A stretch of 64,000 nt of DNA from Phocaeicola barnesiae DSM 18169 = JCM 13652 (lineage in GTDB: Bacteria > Bacteroidota > Bacteroidia > Bacteroidales > Bacteroidaceae). The notes beneath the pieces were generated by a model that saw only the letters and a list, made by a program, of their open reading frames with translations, was not told where the DNA came from and did no database searches. A program made the translations under genes and the position numbers. Numbering within the stretch: position 1 is the first letter of the stretch; the number at the start of each line of letters is the position of its first letter. The DNA is taken from the NCBI RefSeq assembly GCF_000374585.1, contig NZ_KB894649.1, positions 150,474-214,473 on the forward strand, in the 5' to 3' direction. Below, in pieces: positions 29,401 through 36,928 of the stretch.

Positions 29401-29636
29401 ACATCAATGGAAAACTCTCCGTCGATATTGGTAATTGTACCGCGTGTCGTGCCCTTTACAACAATAGATGCACCGATAACAGCATCTCCGTTTTTGTCTA
29501 TGACCCGACCACGAATGGTCTTGTTCTGTGCAATCGAATAGTTCGAGCTTAAACCAACAGAATTTTCTCCTGCAGTAGCTGATAAGGAAAGGCATACAGA
29601 TGCAAGTCCTAGTAAACTCACAAATCTTTTCTTCAT
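26466..29636 (-). CDS. SusC/RagA-family TonB-dependent glycan transporter
   Basis: 1056 residues. After the signal peptide comes a carboxypeptidase-regulatory-like domain (RGRVIDKNGDAVIGASIVVK, ~43-120). The TonB box/plug follows (EVVVLGYGANARKQDLSASV; VLWVVDGVPGAPIASMNDIE) and then the 22-strand barrel ending VLSVGFKLTY. There is no STN domain before the regulatory-like domain, so it is not the type that signals to an ECF anti-sigma factor. It imports oligosaccharides across the outer membrane with energy from TonB. It is the first gene after a -7 box at 29699, and pairs with the SusD gene. Confidence 0.97.
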   Translation of the reverse strand: MKKRFVSLLGLASVCLSLSATAGENSVGLSSNYSIAQNKTIRGRVIDKNGDAVIGASIVVKGTTRGTITNIDGEFSIDVAKNEKLVVSYIGYTSQEITPSGTDLTVVLEEDTEVLDEVVVLGYGANARKQDLSASVGVLSNTEELTTRPVSSTESMLQGQLAGVTVQANGGDPTSAPSIVIRGQGSQNGDNVLWVVDGVPGAPIASMNDIESITVLKDAASAAIYGAQSGAGGVILVTTKKAKEGAPSVSYDATFGIRQATNLPVPLNAEQEIEMRKLSYANAGFTLPQGWDVTKNPWIATTRTDWMDEIFRTALYQRHNVAFNVGTENFSNRVSFAYDNDEGTLINTFNKNLSLRYNGKFKLNKWVTVSEDFVWKNTESQTSDTESAYTGAILSAIYMPASATVYNPLDGTYGGTTTEDPAYIAQYGSNFADIHGDAVNPVRTLEANNIFNRTSDIWSTSSLEIANVIPGLKFISRFTYNLKNNNYKLFSPIRDEVGKPDLSNSLTESAYRSDSWKTENTLTYDNTFGKHTIGGLFSTTADHLATRGFEVVGKDFQDESAYLQYLAYAGSLSATDYMTGPDANVSLIARAAYSYDDRYFVTASWRRDYAGRLPKANNYGDFPAATAAWKISNEKFFHKSDLISLLKIRASWGRVGNLGSINYNYSSPLLGTTFWTEQAQYGVMSNKLWNNFVYYQTAVNPNLTWETSEQTDIGLDIEMFKERLSIQLDYFDKRTFNLIQTQTMDWPSTIGVDAMLVNQGEVRNRGFEAQVSWNDQVNKNFSYFLSANFSYLKNWVSDIGVKDEDGNPGVWTGDGSFRNLPYMYQTAEGEPLNSYYLIRTDGIFQSDAEAAAYVDKNGNRIQPEAKAGDLKFVDFNGDGTIDDLDRQYCGSATPKTTFALTGGFTYKKLSVSAMFQGVGGAQALNVAKYMTLSDVEGNFNRDSEILNAWSPTNTSSDIPRLSKNDPNGNFSTPSDWYLEDASYLRLKNLTVSYDLTDILRKISHLKERNSRMSVYFSGENLFTITSYSGIDPECGGYDAMKYPVSRVLSVGFKLTY

Positions 29637-29698
29637 CTTATGTATATTAAAATGTTAGCATTGACTTAACAAATATTCAGGACCGTAAATGATCCTTG

Positions 29699-29706
29699 CA
29701 AATTTA
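29699..29706 (-). promoter_or_regulatory. -7 box upstream of susC
   Basis: Minus strand TAAATTTG matches TAnnTTTG, 62 bp upstream of the susC start. The 210-bp gap to the upstream PI-PLC-fusion gene supports a separate start here. No clear -33 element was seen, as is common for activator-dependent PUL promoters. Confidence 0.5.
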
Positions 29707-29846
29707 AAAAATGCTTTCAGAAATCAGATATCTTTAAAAGAACAAATCCTATCATAATAGCTTGTTTTATGGTAAAAACGATGGATTAAGCGCCATCTTA
29801 TTACAACAGTATTTCAAGAACCCTCTACTTTCAAATTGTATCAATC

Positions 29847-32558
29847 TTATTTGAAGTTCGACCCAATCAGTCTTTTCACCAACTCCTGTCCGTCAGAAGT
29901 ACCGGCAAAATCAATCAAAACGATACCAAAGCCTTTATAGAGTCCCTGAATTTCATGAGCTAGTCCTGGATTAACTTTATCGGAAAAATCTTTAGGACCA
30001 TCTTTCGGAAAGGCCGTAGCACTGGCAAAACTGATGAACCATTTATTCGAATTCTCTTCCTCATGCATGGCTGCCATCATATTCTTGAGCGTTGTCGCCA
30101 TCTTATAGGGTGCTTTTCCTGCATACCTGTGCTGATACTCATCCTGTAAAGAGACAAGAGCCTCTTTACCGTTACTGCCACGGATAGTCATGTCACACGT
30201 TACATTGTCTTCCCAGCCATAACAATATACGCCCGGATAATTTTCCATCACCTCATCCCGATGCACAAAGAAAATTCTGCCCCGACATTCATCAAGTGTG
30301 ATATCGGCACGGAACTTATCCACAAAATACCGCTGATAGGCCTCGTTGGAAATAGATTCGGACAATAACCTTTTATATTCCTCCTTACTTCCACCTTCAC
30401 ACTTTACAGAAACGACCAAGGTCTCAGACGGATGTTTTTTCAAGAAATCAAGAAACAACGGCAATACATCCTTCTCCCAGGTGATGTTCTGACGGGCCGT
30501 TCCATGGTATACACGAAGCTCGTCATCCTCGGCCTTCAAACGTATATCAAATCCTCTGATACCGATGTTAAGCTGTTCCTCCAAAGAAACATCCTGTGTC
30601 TGAAGCAGCTTACCGCCTTCCAAAGCTCCACTATCGTGTGTAGCCGGAATAGACAGCTTGCACATTCTCTTTTTACCGTCTATCCGTTTCATCCATTCTC
30701 CAACTGTATTTTCCGGAGTGATATAAGGAGTTATCACCTCGAAGTTTCCTTCGCCATCCGTCCACCGACAAGTAGCCACGGCAAAAGTATTTCCTTTAAG
30801 ACGTGCCACCGCAAACGAACCGTTACCGTCTTCATCCGGCCAGGCATTATTTACTTGGAATATGGTATAACCTCTATAAGATTCTATGGAAGGAACATGT
30901 GTATGCCCCACAAAGAAACCTACCACGTTATATTGATCCAACAGATCGAACAAAGCTTCTCGCTTATCTTTCGGCCACCATTTGATGGCCCATTTATCAA
31001 ACCCATAATGTTGGATATAGACTACCGGGGTACCTCCTGCGGCATAGAGCCTCAAATCATTTTCAAGCCACTCCAGGCTGTTACCCTTGCAATAATGGTC
31101 GTCACCGGCATACGTATGCATCTGTACAAAATGTACATCCTCTATATTCCATGAATAAGCTCTGCTCTCCGGGTCAACACTCAGGATTTCCCCCTTCGCC
31201 AATTTGGCCTGCAGGACTGAATCCATATAAGCAAGGTTCATTTTGCGTCCTGCCAGATTATCGGCAGGTTTCTTCGAAACAGGGTCAATGTCATGGTTTC
31301 CGAATCCGGGGAATACCGGATATTTTATTTTCTTGTCATCCTCCCCGTTTGCCTGGTGGTATCTTTCTTTATAAAGGGAATGGGTCTCATCAAGTGCTTT
31401 ATCAAAAATATCACCTGCAATAGCCACGCAATCCAATCGTTTCAAAGTATCTCCCTGAAAGCAAGGTGTACCATTTGGCCAGACAAAGTTATTCTCCAGG
31501 TTATTCAAGGCACGTACATGATAATACTGATCGGATTCCGGCAATAAATCGAAGTGCAAATCGGCCACAACCGCAAAAGTGATATCCCTCTCCGGACGTG
31601 CCTTGCTATTGAGTTTATCAATGATTCTGCCATCCTGAAGACGTATATAACTGGTAAATTCTTTTCTTCCTTCATACAGAGTAATGACACGTGCTCCAGG
31701 CTGAAGGTCGATGTATGTAGTCTTGCCTCCAGAAAAACGCCCATATCCCAGCGTTATGCCTTTATAGGAAGCAACATAATCATTGTCATGGTCATGACCG
31801 GTAAATACACCCATCACATCTCCTTGTTCCAACATCGCTCCGAACATTCCGCTATTGATGTCAGCAGGACATTCTCTTTCGAGTCTGATACCGGAAAAAG
31901 CTCCTTCCCGCTGATTGAACGCCTCAGTATATTCTACAAGGGGAATATGAAAAAAAGCCAAAGCGGGTATTGGTTCTCCCCCGTTTTGGGCTTTGTACCG
32001 ATTACTCTGGTCCCGATACCAAGCAATCTGGTCATAATTAATCCAGGCATATCCCCCTACTTGGCTCAACAAAGAATTGGAATGTGAATCCAGGCAATAG
32101 ATAAGAGCTTCTGTAGAAATCCCCTGCTTATCTTTTACTTCAAGTATCCTATCAGAAAGTTCACCTTTATCGTTAACCTCATTGAGGCAGTTGTTTGCCG
32201 AAGTAATAAGACGGGTTATTTCCTGATACGACAAATCCTGCTCCGTATCATGGTTTCCATTCATGAGGATATATGGGATTTCCGTTTCGTCCAAAACCGA
32301 CAAGACTCTTTTCCAACCTTCGGCTGCAGGTTCTCCGGTCACTACGTCACCCGTCAGGACAAGGACATCAGGTTTTTCTGCCGCTACAGTTTTCCTTATC
32401 ACATCGATAGCTACATCCGATTCCGTTTTCATCGGACAGAAATGCGTATCGGTAAATTGTACTATTTTAAAGGTTCCATTGTCTCGAAAATGCAACTCTT
32501 GTGCATTTGCTACCAGGACGATACAGAGCGCCATCCATGTTGCCCATAAGTTTCTCAT
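29847..32558 (-). CDS. Secreted triple fusion: two metallophosphoesterases and a PI-PLC domain
   Basis: 903 residues with a signal peptide (1-20, VLVANAQ). Module 1 (~30-300) is a calcineurin-like phosphoesterase: D37/H39, GD 70-71, GNHD 101-104, GHDHD 254-258. Module 2 (~325-600) repeats the fold: D333/H335, GD 382-383, GNHD 420-423, GHTH 551-554. Module 3 (~630-903) aligns by eye with Bacillus cereus phosphatidylinositol-specific PLC: LSIPATHDSG (H641, D642 for H32, D33), FDIR (R673 for R69), YHG (H685 for H82) and VLIDF (D883 for D274). All metal and catalytic positions are present. The protein should cut phosphoesters and an inositol phosphodiester in the periplasm or at the surface. It lies just upstream of susC on the same strand with its own promoter. 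Confidence 0.88.
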   Translation of the reverse strand: MRNLWATWMALCIVLVANAQELHFRDNGTFKIVQFTDTHFCPMKTESDVAIDVIRKTVAAEKPDVLVLTGDVVTGEPAAEGWKRVLSVLDETEIPYILMNGNHDTEQDLSYQEITRLITSANNCLNEVNDKGELSDRILEVKDKQGISTEALIYCLDSHSNSLLSQVGGYAWINYDQIAWYRDQSNRYKAQNGGEPIPALAFFHIPLVEYTEAFNQREGAFSGIRLERECPADINSGMFGAMLEQGDVMGVFTGHDHDNDYVASYKGITLGYGRFSGGKTTYIDLQPGARVITLYEGRKEFTSYIRLQDGRIIDKLNSKARPERDITFAVVADLHFDLLPESDQYYHVRALNNLENNFVWPNGTPCFQGDTLKRLDCVAIAGDIFDKALDETHSLYKERYHQANGEDDKKIKYPVFPGFGNHDIDPVSKKPADNLAGRKMNLAYMDSVLQAKLAKGEILSVDPESRAYSWNIEDVHFVQMHTYAGDDHYCKGNSLEWLENDLRLYAAGGTPVVYIQHYGFDKWAIKWWPKDKREALFDLLDQYNVVGFFVGHTHVPSIESYRGYTIFQVNNAWPDEDGNGSFAVARLKGNTFAVATCRWTDGEGNFEVITPYITPENTVGEWMKRIDGKKRMCKLSIPATHDSGALEGGKLLQTQDVSLEEQLNIGIRGFDIRLKAEDDELRVYHGTARQNITWEKDVLPLFLDFLKKHPSETLVVSVKCEGGSKEEYKRLLSESISNEAYQRYFVDKFRADITLDECRGRIFFVHRDEVMENYPGVYCYGWEDNVTCDMTIRGSNGKEALVSLQDEYQHRYAGKAPYKMATTLKNMMAAMHEEENSNKWFISFASATAFPKDGPKDFSDKVNPGLAHEIQGLYKGFGIVLIDFAGTSDGQELVKRLIGSNFK

Positions 32559-32629
32559 AAATCAATCATTTTGTTAGATAAGAAATAAATTCAAGGTTAA
32601 ACGTACGATTAGTTTTTAATATATAGAAA

Positions 32630-32657
32630 CAAATATAATGTATTTTTTAATAACAAA
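32630..32657 (-). promoter_or_regulatory. Promoter of the PI-PLC fusion gene
   Basis: Minus strand TTTG (32654-32657), 16 bp, then TATATTTG (32630-32637). The implied leader is about 65 nt. Confidence 0.5.
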
Positions 32658-32840
32658 TTCACCAAAACCCAATTTTTTAAAAAGAAAAAAAGAGCTTGTA
32701 ACGGAGATGTAACAATATCAGGCACAAAACAGCCGCATTTTCCAACTCAAAGCCATACAGTCAGACAGCAGAATAAAGAAACATTACAGCAAGCATTACA
32801 TTTTCTACTCATAAGGAGAACAAGGAATTTCAGTTATGCT

Positions 32841-32848
32841 TACCTTTG
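32841..32848 (+). promoter_or_regulatory. -7 box of the GNAT-nitrilase gene
   Basis: TACCTTTG matches TAnnTTTG. Transcription should start near 32855, too close to the ATG at 32862 but well placed for the ATG at 32877. Confidence 0.55.
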
Positions 32849-32876
32849 CACCGCATAAAAAATGACAATACATCTT

Positions 32877-34421
32877 ATGGATTCACTGAAGATTAACAAA
32901 GTACAGATACGTAATCTGATGATTGAAGATTACGACCAGCTTGCACAATCGTTTACACGTGTCTATTCAGACGGAAGTGATGTGTTCTGGACACACAAAC
33001 AAATCGAGAAACTGATCAAGATTTTTCCCGAAGGGCAAATCGTTACAGTAGTCGACGAAAAGATAGTAGGATGTGCCCTCTCCATCATTGTCAATTACGA
33101 TGATGTGAAGAACGACCACACCTATGCTCAGGTAACCGGTAAAGAGACCTTCAACACCCACAACCCCAAGGGGAACATTCTATACGGTATCGAAGTCTTC
33201 ATCCATCCTCAGTATCGGGGATTGCGTCTGGCACGCCGTATGTACGAATACCGGAAGGAACTGTGTGAAAAATTAAACCTGAAAGCCATCATGTTCGGCG
33301 GACGTATTCCTAACTATCACAAATACGCAGACACCCTGCGTCCCAAGGAATACATTGACAAGGTACGCCGCAAAGAAATTTTCGACCCGGTACTGACATT
33401 CCAGTTATCCAATGACTTCCATGTACGCAAGGTTATGCGTAATTACTTGCCCAACGACGAAGAGTCCAAACACTACGCCTGCCTGTTGCAATGGGATAAC
33501 ATCTACTATCAGCCACCTACACAGGAATACGTCACTCCGAAAACCACGGTACGTGTCGGACTGGTACAATGGCAGATGCGTACATACAAGACCTTGGACG
33601 ACCTGTTTGAACAAGTAGAATTTTTCGTTGATGCCGTTTCAGACTACAAGAGCGATTTCGTATTGTTCCCTGAATACTTCAATGCGCCCCTGATGGCTAA
33701 CTTCAACAACCAGGGAGAATCGGAAGCCATCCGTGGCCTGGCAACCTATACGCAGGAAATCAAAGAACGTTTCATCAAGCTGGCCATCAGCTACAACATC
33801 AATATCATCACGGGAAGTATGCCGCTCGTCAAAGAGGATGGAAGACTGTACAACATCGGTTTCCTGTGCCGCCGTGACGGTACATACGAAATGTACGAGA
33901 AAATACATGTCACACCCGATGAAATCAAAAGTTGGGGATTGAACGGCGGAAAATCTTTACAGACATTCGAGACAGACTGTGCCAAAATCGGTGTGCTGAT
34001 TTGTTACGATGTGGAATTCCCGGAATTGTCACGTATCATGGCCGACCAAGGAATGCAGATTCTGTTTGTACCTTTCCTGACAGATACCCAGAATGCCTAT
34101 AGCCGTGTGAAGGTATGTGCCCATGCCCGTGCCATCGAAAACGAATGCTTTGTAGTCATCGCCGGTAGTGTAGGAAACCTGCCACGTGTACACAACATGG
34201 ATATCCAGTATGCCCAATCCGGTGTATTTACTCCATGTGACTTCGCTTTCCCGACCGACGGAAAACGTGCGGAAGCGACTCCAAATACGGAAATGATTCT
34301 TGTTTCGGACGTAGACCTGGATTTGCTGAACGAACTCCATACATACGGTAGCGTACGGAACTTGAAGGACCGCAGAAGCGACTTGTACGAAGTCAAAATG
34401 AAAAAGAGTTCTCAGGCATAA
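32877..34421 (+). CDS. GNAT acetyltransferase fused to a carbon-nitrogen hydrolase (nitrilase)
   Basis: 514 residues from the chosen start (an in-frame ATG at 32862 would add five). The N-terminal ~200 residues are a GNAT domain (YGIEVFIHPQYRGLRLARRM for acetyl-CoA binding). From ~220 a nitrilase-superfamily domain has its Glu-Lys-Cys triad in LFPEYFNAP, YEKIHVTPDE and GVLICYDVEFPE. Such fusions are widespread in bacteria; substrates are unknown, with amide hydrolysis plus N-acylation inferred. It is monocistronic, with a strong terminator after it. Confidence 0.93.
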   Translation: MDSLKINKVQIRNLMIEDYDQLAQSFTRVYSDGSDVFWTHKQIEKLIKIFPEGQIVTVVDEKIVGCALSIIVNYDDVKNDHTYAQVTGKETFNTHNPKGNILYGIEVFIHPQYRGLRLARRMYEYRKELCEKLNLKAIMFGGRIPNYHKYADTLRPKEYIDKVRRKEIFDPVLTFQLSNDFHVRKVMRNYLPNDEESKHYACLLQWDNIYYQPPTQEYVTPKTTVRVGLVQWQMRTYKTLDDLFEQVEFFVDAVSDYKSDFVLFPEYFNAPLMANFNNQGESEAIRGLATYTQEIKERFIKLAISYNINIITGSMPLVKEDGRLYNIGFLCRRDGTYEMYEKIHVTPDEIKSWGLNGGKSLQTFETDCAKIGVLICYDVEFPELSRIMADQGMQILFVPFLTDTQNAYSRVKVCAHARAIENECFVVIAGSVGNLPRVHNMDIQYAQSGVFTPCDFAFPTDGKRAEATPNTEMILVSDVDLDLLNELHTYGSVRNLKDRRSDLYEVKMKKSSQA

Positions 34422-34444
34422 AGCAATCTGCCTGCCAGATACAG

Positions 34445-34482
34445 AAAAGGGGATATGTCCAAACGGCACATCCCCTTTTTCT
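34445..34482 (+). terminator. Intrinsic terminator after the GNAT-nitrilase gene
   Basis: AAAGGGGAT-TGTCC / GG-ACATCCCCTTT hairpin followed by a T run, 24 bp after the stop codon. Confidence 0.85.
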
Positions 34483-34615
34483 TACCTCAAACACCTGCTT
34501 CCAGACTACAGCCTAAAGGCTATTTTTCGGCCTTTAAGCTATTGGAATCAAGGAAAATTGCGTATCTTGCAACCGAGTTTTCAATTCAAAGTCAAACCTT
34601 AATACGCCCCATGCC

Positions 34616-34912
34616 ATGTATCCCAAATTCATCATCACTCAAGATGGCGTACTGAAATTCGGTCACGTCTATCTGCACAAAGACTTACTTGCCTCCGATG
34701 AGCTGTGCACCTATGGAGGTGGACTGTGGAAAATTGATGACAGCCGTGGCGCAATACTTCTCTACGGCCGTTCATTCGATTTCGGTACCCCAAACTTCGA
34801 CCACATACATCGGATAGAATGGTCAGGCATCGGTGGAAAACCTCTGCCCTTGTTTTACCTGCCCAACTGGCCGGAAGAAGATTTGCTAGTACCGGTTTAC
34901 GCACAACCATAA
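34616..34912 (+). CDS. Small conserved-looking hypothetical protein
   Basis: 98 residues: MYPKFIITQDGVLKFGHVYL, then HKDLLASDELCTYGGGLWKI and a C-terminal IEWSGIGGKPLPLFYLPNWP. It is soluble, with no signal peptide or membrane segment, and Gly/Pro/aromatic-rich in its second half. I recognise no domain. It reads like a true protein (no low complexity, sensible codon use). It stands alone between a terminator and the convergent CMD-cupin gene 32 bp away. Function unknown. Confidence 0.6.
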   Translation: MYPKFIITQDGVLKFGHVYLHKDLLASDELCTYGGGLWKIDDSRGAILLYGRSFDFGTPNFDHIHRIEWSGIGGKPLPLFYLPNWPEEDLLVPVYAQP

Positions 34913-34944
34913 CCGGTAACGAAAAGTCTTACGCAAAGCAAGCA

Positions 34945-35766
34945 CTATTTCAACTTACCGTATGCTTCATCCGTTACCGGTTCCAGCCATTCGTTGGAAG
35001 TCTTTTCACCCGGTACCTCAAAAGCCAGATGGGCAAACCAGCTGTCTGCAGCGGCTCCATGCCAATGCTTGACATTTGCCGGAATATGAATGACTGTTCC
35101 GGGTAGAATCTCAACGGCAGGTTTCCCTTCTTCCTGATACCATCCTCTACCGGCCACACCGATAAGCATCTGCCCTCCTCCTTCTGTGGCATGGTGGATG
35201 TGCCAATTGTTGCGGCATCCCGGCTCAAAAGTCACGTTCGCTACAGGTACCTGTTCGCTGGAGACAGAGGCCAAATAACTGTTACCGACAAAATACTGTG
35301 CGTAGGCAGTATTCGGCTCCCCGATCGGGAAAATCATCTCCCGCTGAAAAGCCGCTTTCGCGTCTTCACCCTTTACATCTTCCGACCAGACTTCCTTAGC
35401 CAGGCGGAAGGCGGCCCATGCTTTCGGCCATCCTGCATAGAAACCGATATGGGTCAGAATTTCGGCAATCTCGGTACGGGTGATCCCGTTCTGTTTGGCT
35501 GACTGCAAGTGATAGGTCAACGAACTGTCTGTGATACCCTGACTGATGAGCGAAGTGATGGTTACGAGACTACGGTCCCGCAATCCAAGTTTATCGGTAC
35601 GGCTCCAGACCTCACCGAAAAGTACATCATCATTCAATTCTGCGAATTTAGGAGCAAAGTCTCCAAGCTGATCGCGTCCAGCTGTCTGTTTGATTGTTTC
35701 CTGTGCCATAATTGTTGTACTGTTTATCGCCAATGCAAAAAGCACTAAAATAAATTTCATTCTCAT
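34945..35766 (-). CDS. Secreted carboxymuconolactone decarboxylase-like / cupin fusion
   Basis: 273 residues with a signal peptide (MRMKFILVLFALAINSTTIM). An N-terminal CMD/AhpD-like domain follows (~25-135: LRDRSLVTITSLISQGITDS, ITRTEIAEILTHIGFYAGWP). It lacks the CxxC pair of AhpD peroxidases, so a thiol peroxidase role is unlikely. The C-terminal cupin (~165-260) has HIHHATEGGGQMLIGVAGRG and ANVKHWHGAAADSW, giving a His-rich metal site. The AraC regulator gene is divergent 176 bp away and each gene has its own -7 box, so regulation by that AraC protein is likely. Substrate unknown. Confidence 0.87.
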   Translation of the reverse strand: MRMKFILVLFALAINSTTIMAQETIKQTAGRDQLGDFAPKFAELNDDVLFGEVWSRTDKLGLRDRSLVTITSLISQGITDSSLTYHLQSAKQNGITRTEIAEILTHIGFYAGWPKAWAAFRLAKEVWSEDVKGEDAKAAFQREMIFPIGEPNTAYAQYFVGNSYLASVSSEQVPVANVTFEPGCRNNWHIHHATEGGGQMLIGVAGRGWYQEEGKPAVEILPGTVIHIPANVKHWHGAAADSWFAHLAFEVPGEKTSNEWLEPVTDEAYGKLK

Positions 35767-35805
35767 AGTGATTCTGTTTCAATGGATTTGCATTTTTCTT
35801 TATTG

Positions 35806-35813
35806 CAAATTTA
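35806..35813 (-). promoter_or_regulatory. -7 box of the CMD-cupin gene
   Basis: Minus strand TAAATTTG matches TAnnTTTG, 40 bp upstream of the start codon. Confidence 0.5.
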
Positions 35814-35911
35814 CTTCAATTATACAGATACTCTTGTATACCATTTACAGATATTTATACCCGAATCATAGATAAGGAAACGGAAATAGCCAATAATCCG
35901 ACAAGAAAAAG

Positions 35912-35919
35912 TATATTTG
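35912..35919 (+). promoter_or_regulatory. -7 box of the AraC regulator gene
   Basis: TATATTTG matches TAnnTTTG, 23 bp upstream of the start codon, back-to-back with the divergent CMD-cupin promoter. Confidence 0.5.
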
Positions 35920-35942
35920 TCGAAACGAATAATTCTCACGAC

Positions 35943-36848
35943 ATGGATGAACTGATCATACTGGACAGCATTGAAAAATACAACCGGCTTTATGGACTGG
36001 AGACCTTGCACCCGATGGTGGCTGTCATTGACTTGTCAAAGGCAACCGTATGGCCGACACATTTCAAGATGAATTACGGTATCTATGCCCTTTACCTGAA
36101 AGACATCAAATGCGGAGACATTACCTACGGACGTCAGCCTTACGATTATCAGGAAGGTACCATCGTCAGTTTTGCTCCCGGACAGGTAGCCGAAGTGAAT
36201 ATGGCCCCCGATACCCGTCCTGTAGCTCACGGCGTCCTGTTCCATCCCGATTTCATACACGGTACCGCACTTGGACAGGAAATCAAGAAATATACCTTCT
36301 TTTCTTACGAAAGCCGCGAAGCGTTACACGTATCCGAAGAAGAACGGCAAACAGTCATGGACTGCTTCCAAAGGATAGAAGCAGAGCTACGGCATCATAC
36401 CGACAGGCACAGCCGCCGGCTGGTTACGGCCAACATCGGACTGCTGCTCGATTACTGCATGCGTTTCTATGAGCGTCAGTTTACGACCCGTGAGGCATCC
36501 AACAAGGATATCATTGTACGTTTCGAACACCTGCTCGACGAATACTTCGACAGCGAAGCCCCTCAAGAAAGAGGACTGCCTACTGTCAGGTATTTCGCGG
36601 AAAAAGTCTGCCTTTCATCCAACTACTTTGGCGACATGGTCAGCAGGCAGACTGGTAAAACCGTATCCGAATACATCCAGAACAAGGTCATCGACCGGGC
36701 AAAGGAGTTATTGCTTTCCACTCCCCAATCGATGAGCGAAATAGCTTACAGCCTGGGATTCCAATATCCGCAACACATGAACAGGATGTTCAAACGGATA
36801 GCAGGTTGCACACCGAATGAATACCGGACCGACAACCGTCACCTCTGA
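35943..36848 (+). CDS. AraC-family transcriptional regulator
   Basis: 301 residues. The N-terminal sensor half (VSFAPGQVAEVNM, GVLFHPDFIHGTALGQEIKK) is followed by a C-terminal double HTH. The HTHs show TVRYFAEKVCLSSNYFGDMV (~216-235, first HTH) and SMSEIAYSLGFQYPQHMNRM with FKRIAGCTPNEYR (~262-296, second HTH). It probably controls the divergent CMD-cupin gene and perhaps the nearby flavodoxin genes. A decayed homologue of its sensor half lies at 16047-16188. Confidence 0.93.
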   Translation: MDELIILDSIEKYNRLYGLETLHPMVAVIDLSKATVWPTHFKMNYGIYALYLKDIKCGDITYGRQPYDYQEGTIVSFAPGQVAEVNMAPDTRPVAHGVLFHPDFIHGTALGQEIKKYTFFSYESREALHVSEEERQTVMDCFQRIEAELRHHTDRHSRRLVTANIGLLLDYCMRFYERQFTTREASNKDIIVRFEHLLDEYFDSEAPQERGLPTVRYFAEKVCLSSNYFGDMVSRQTGKTVSEYIQNKVIDRAKELLLSTPQSMSEIAYSLGFQYPQHMNRMFKRIAGCTPNEYRTDNRHL

Positions 36849-36928
36849 GAAACTTACTTCTGCAGCCAGCCATCTGGCGGAAAAACTGCCCGTGTAGCCG
36901 TCGGTATCAGTACTCAAGTGATTGATTT

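Larger units (their letters stand above)
32559..32861. other. Divergent intergenic region
   Basis: 303 bp between the divergent PI-PLC fusion and GNAT-nitrilase genes. It holds one -7 box for each direction and AT-rich sequence; no ORF or structured RNA was seen. Confidence 0.55.
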
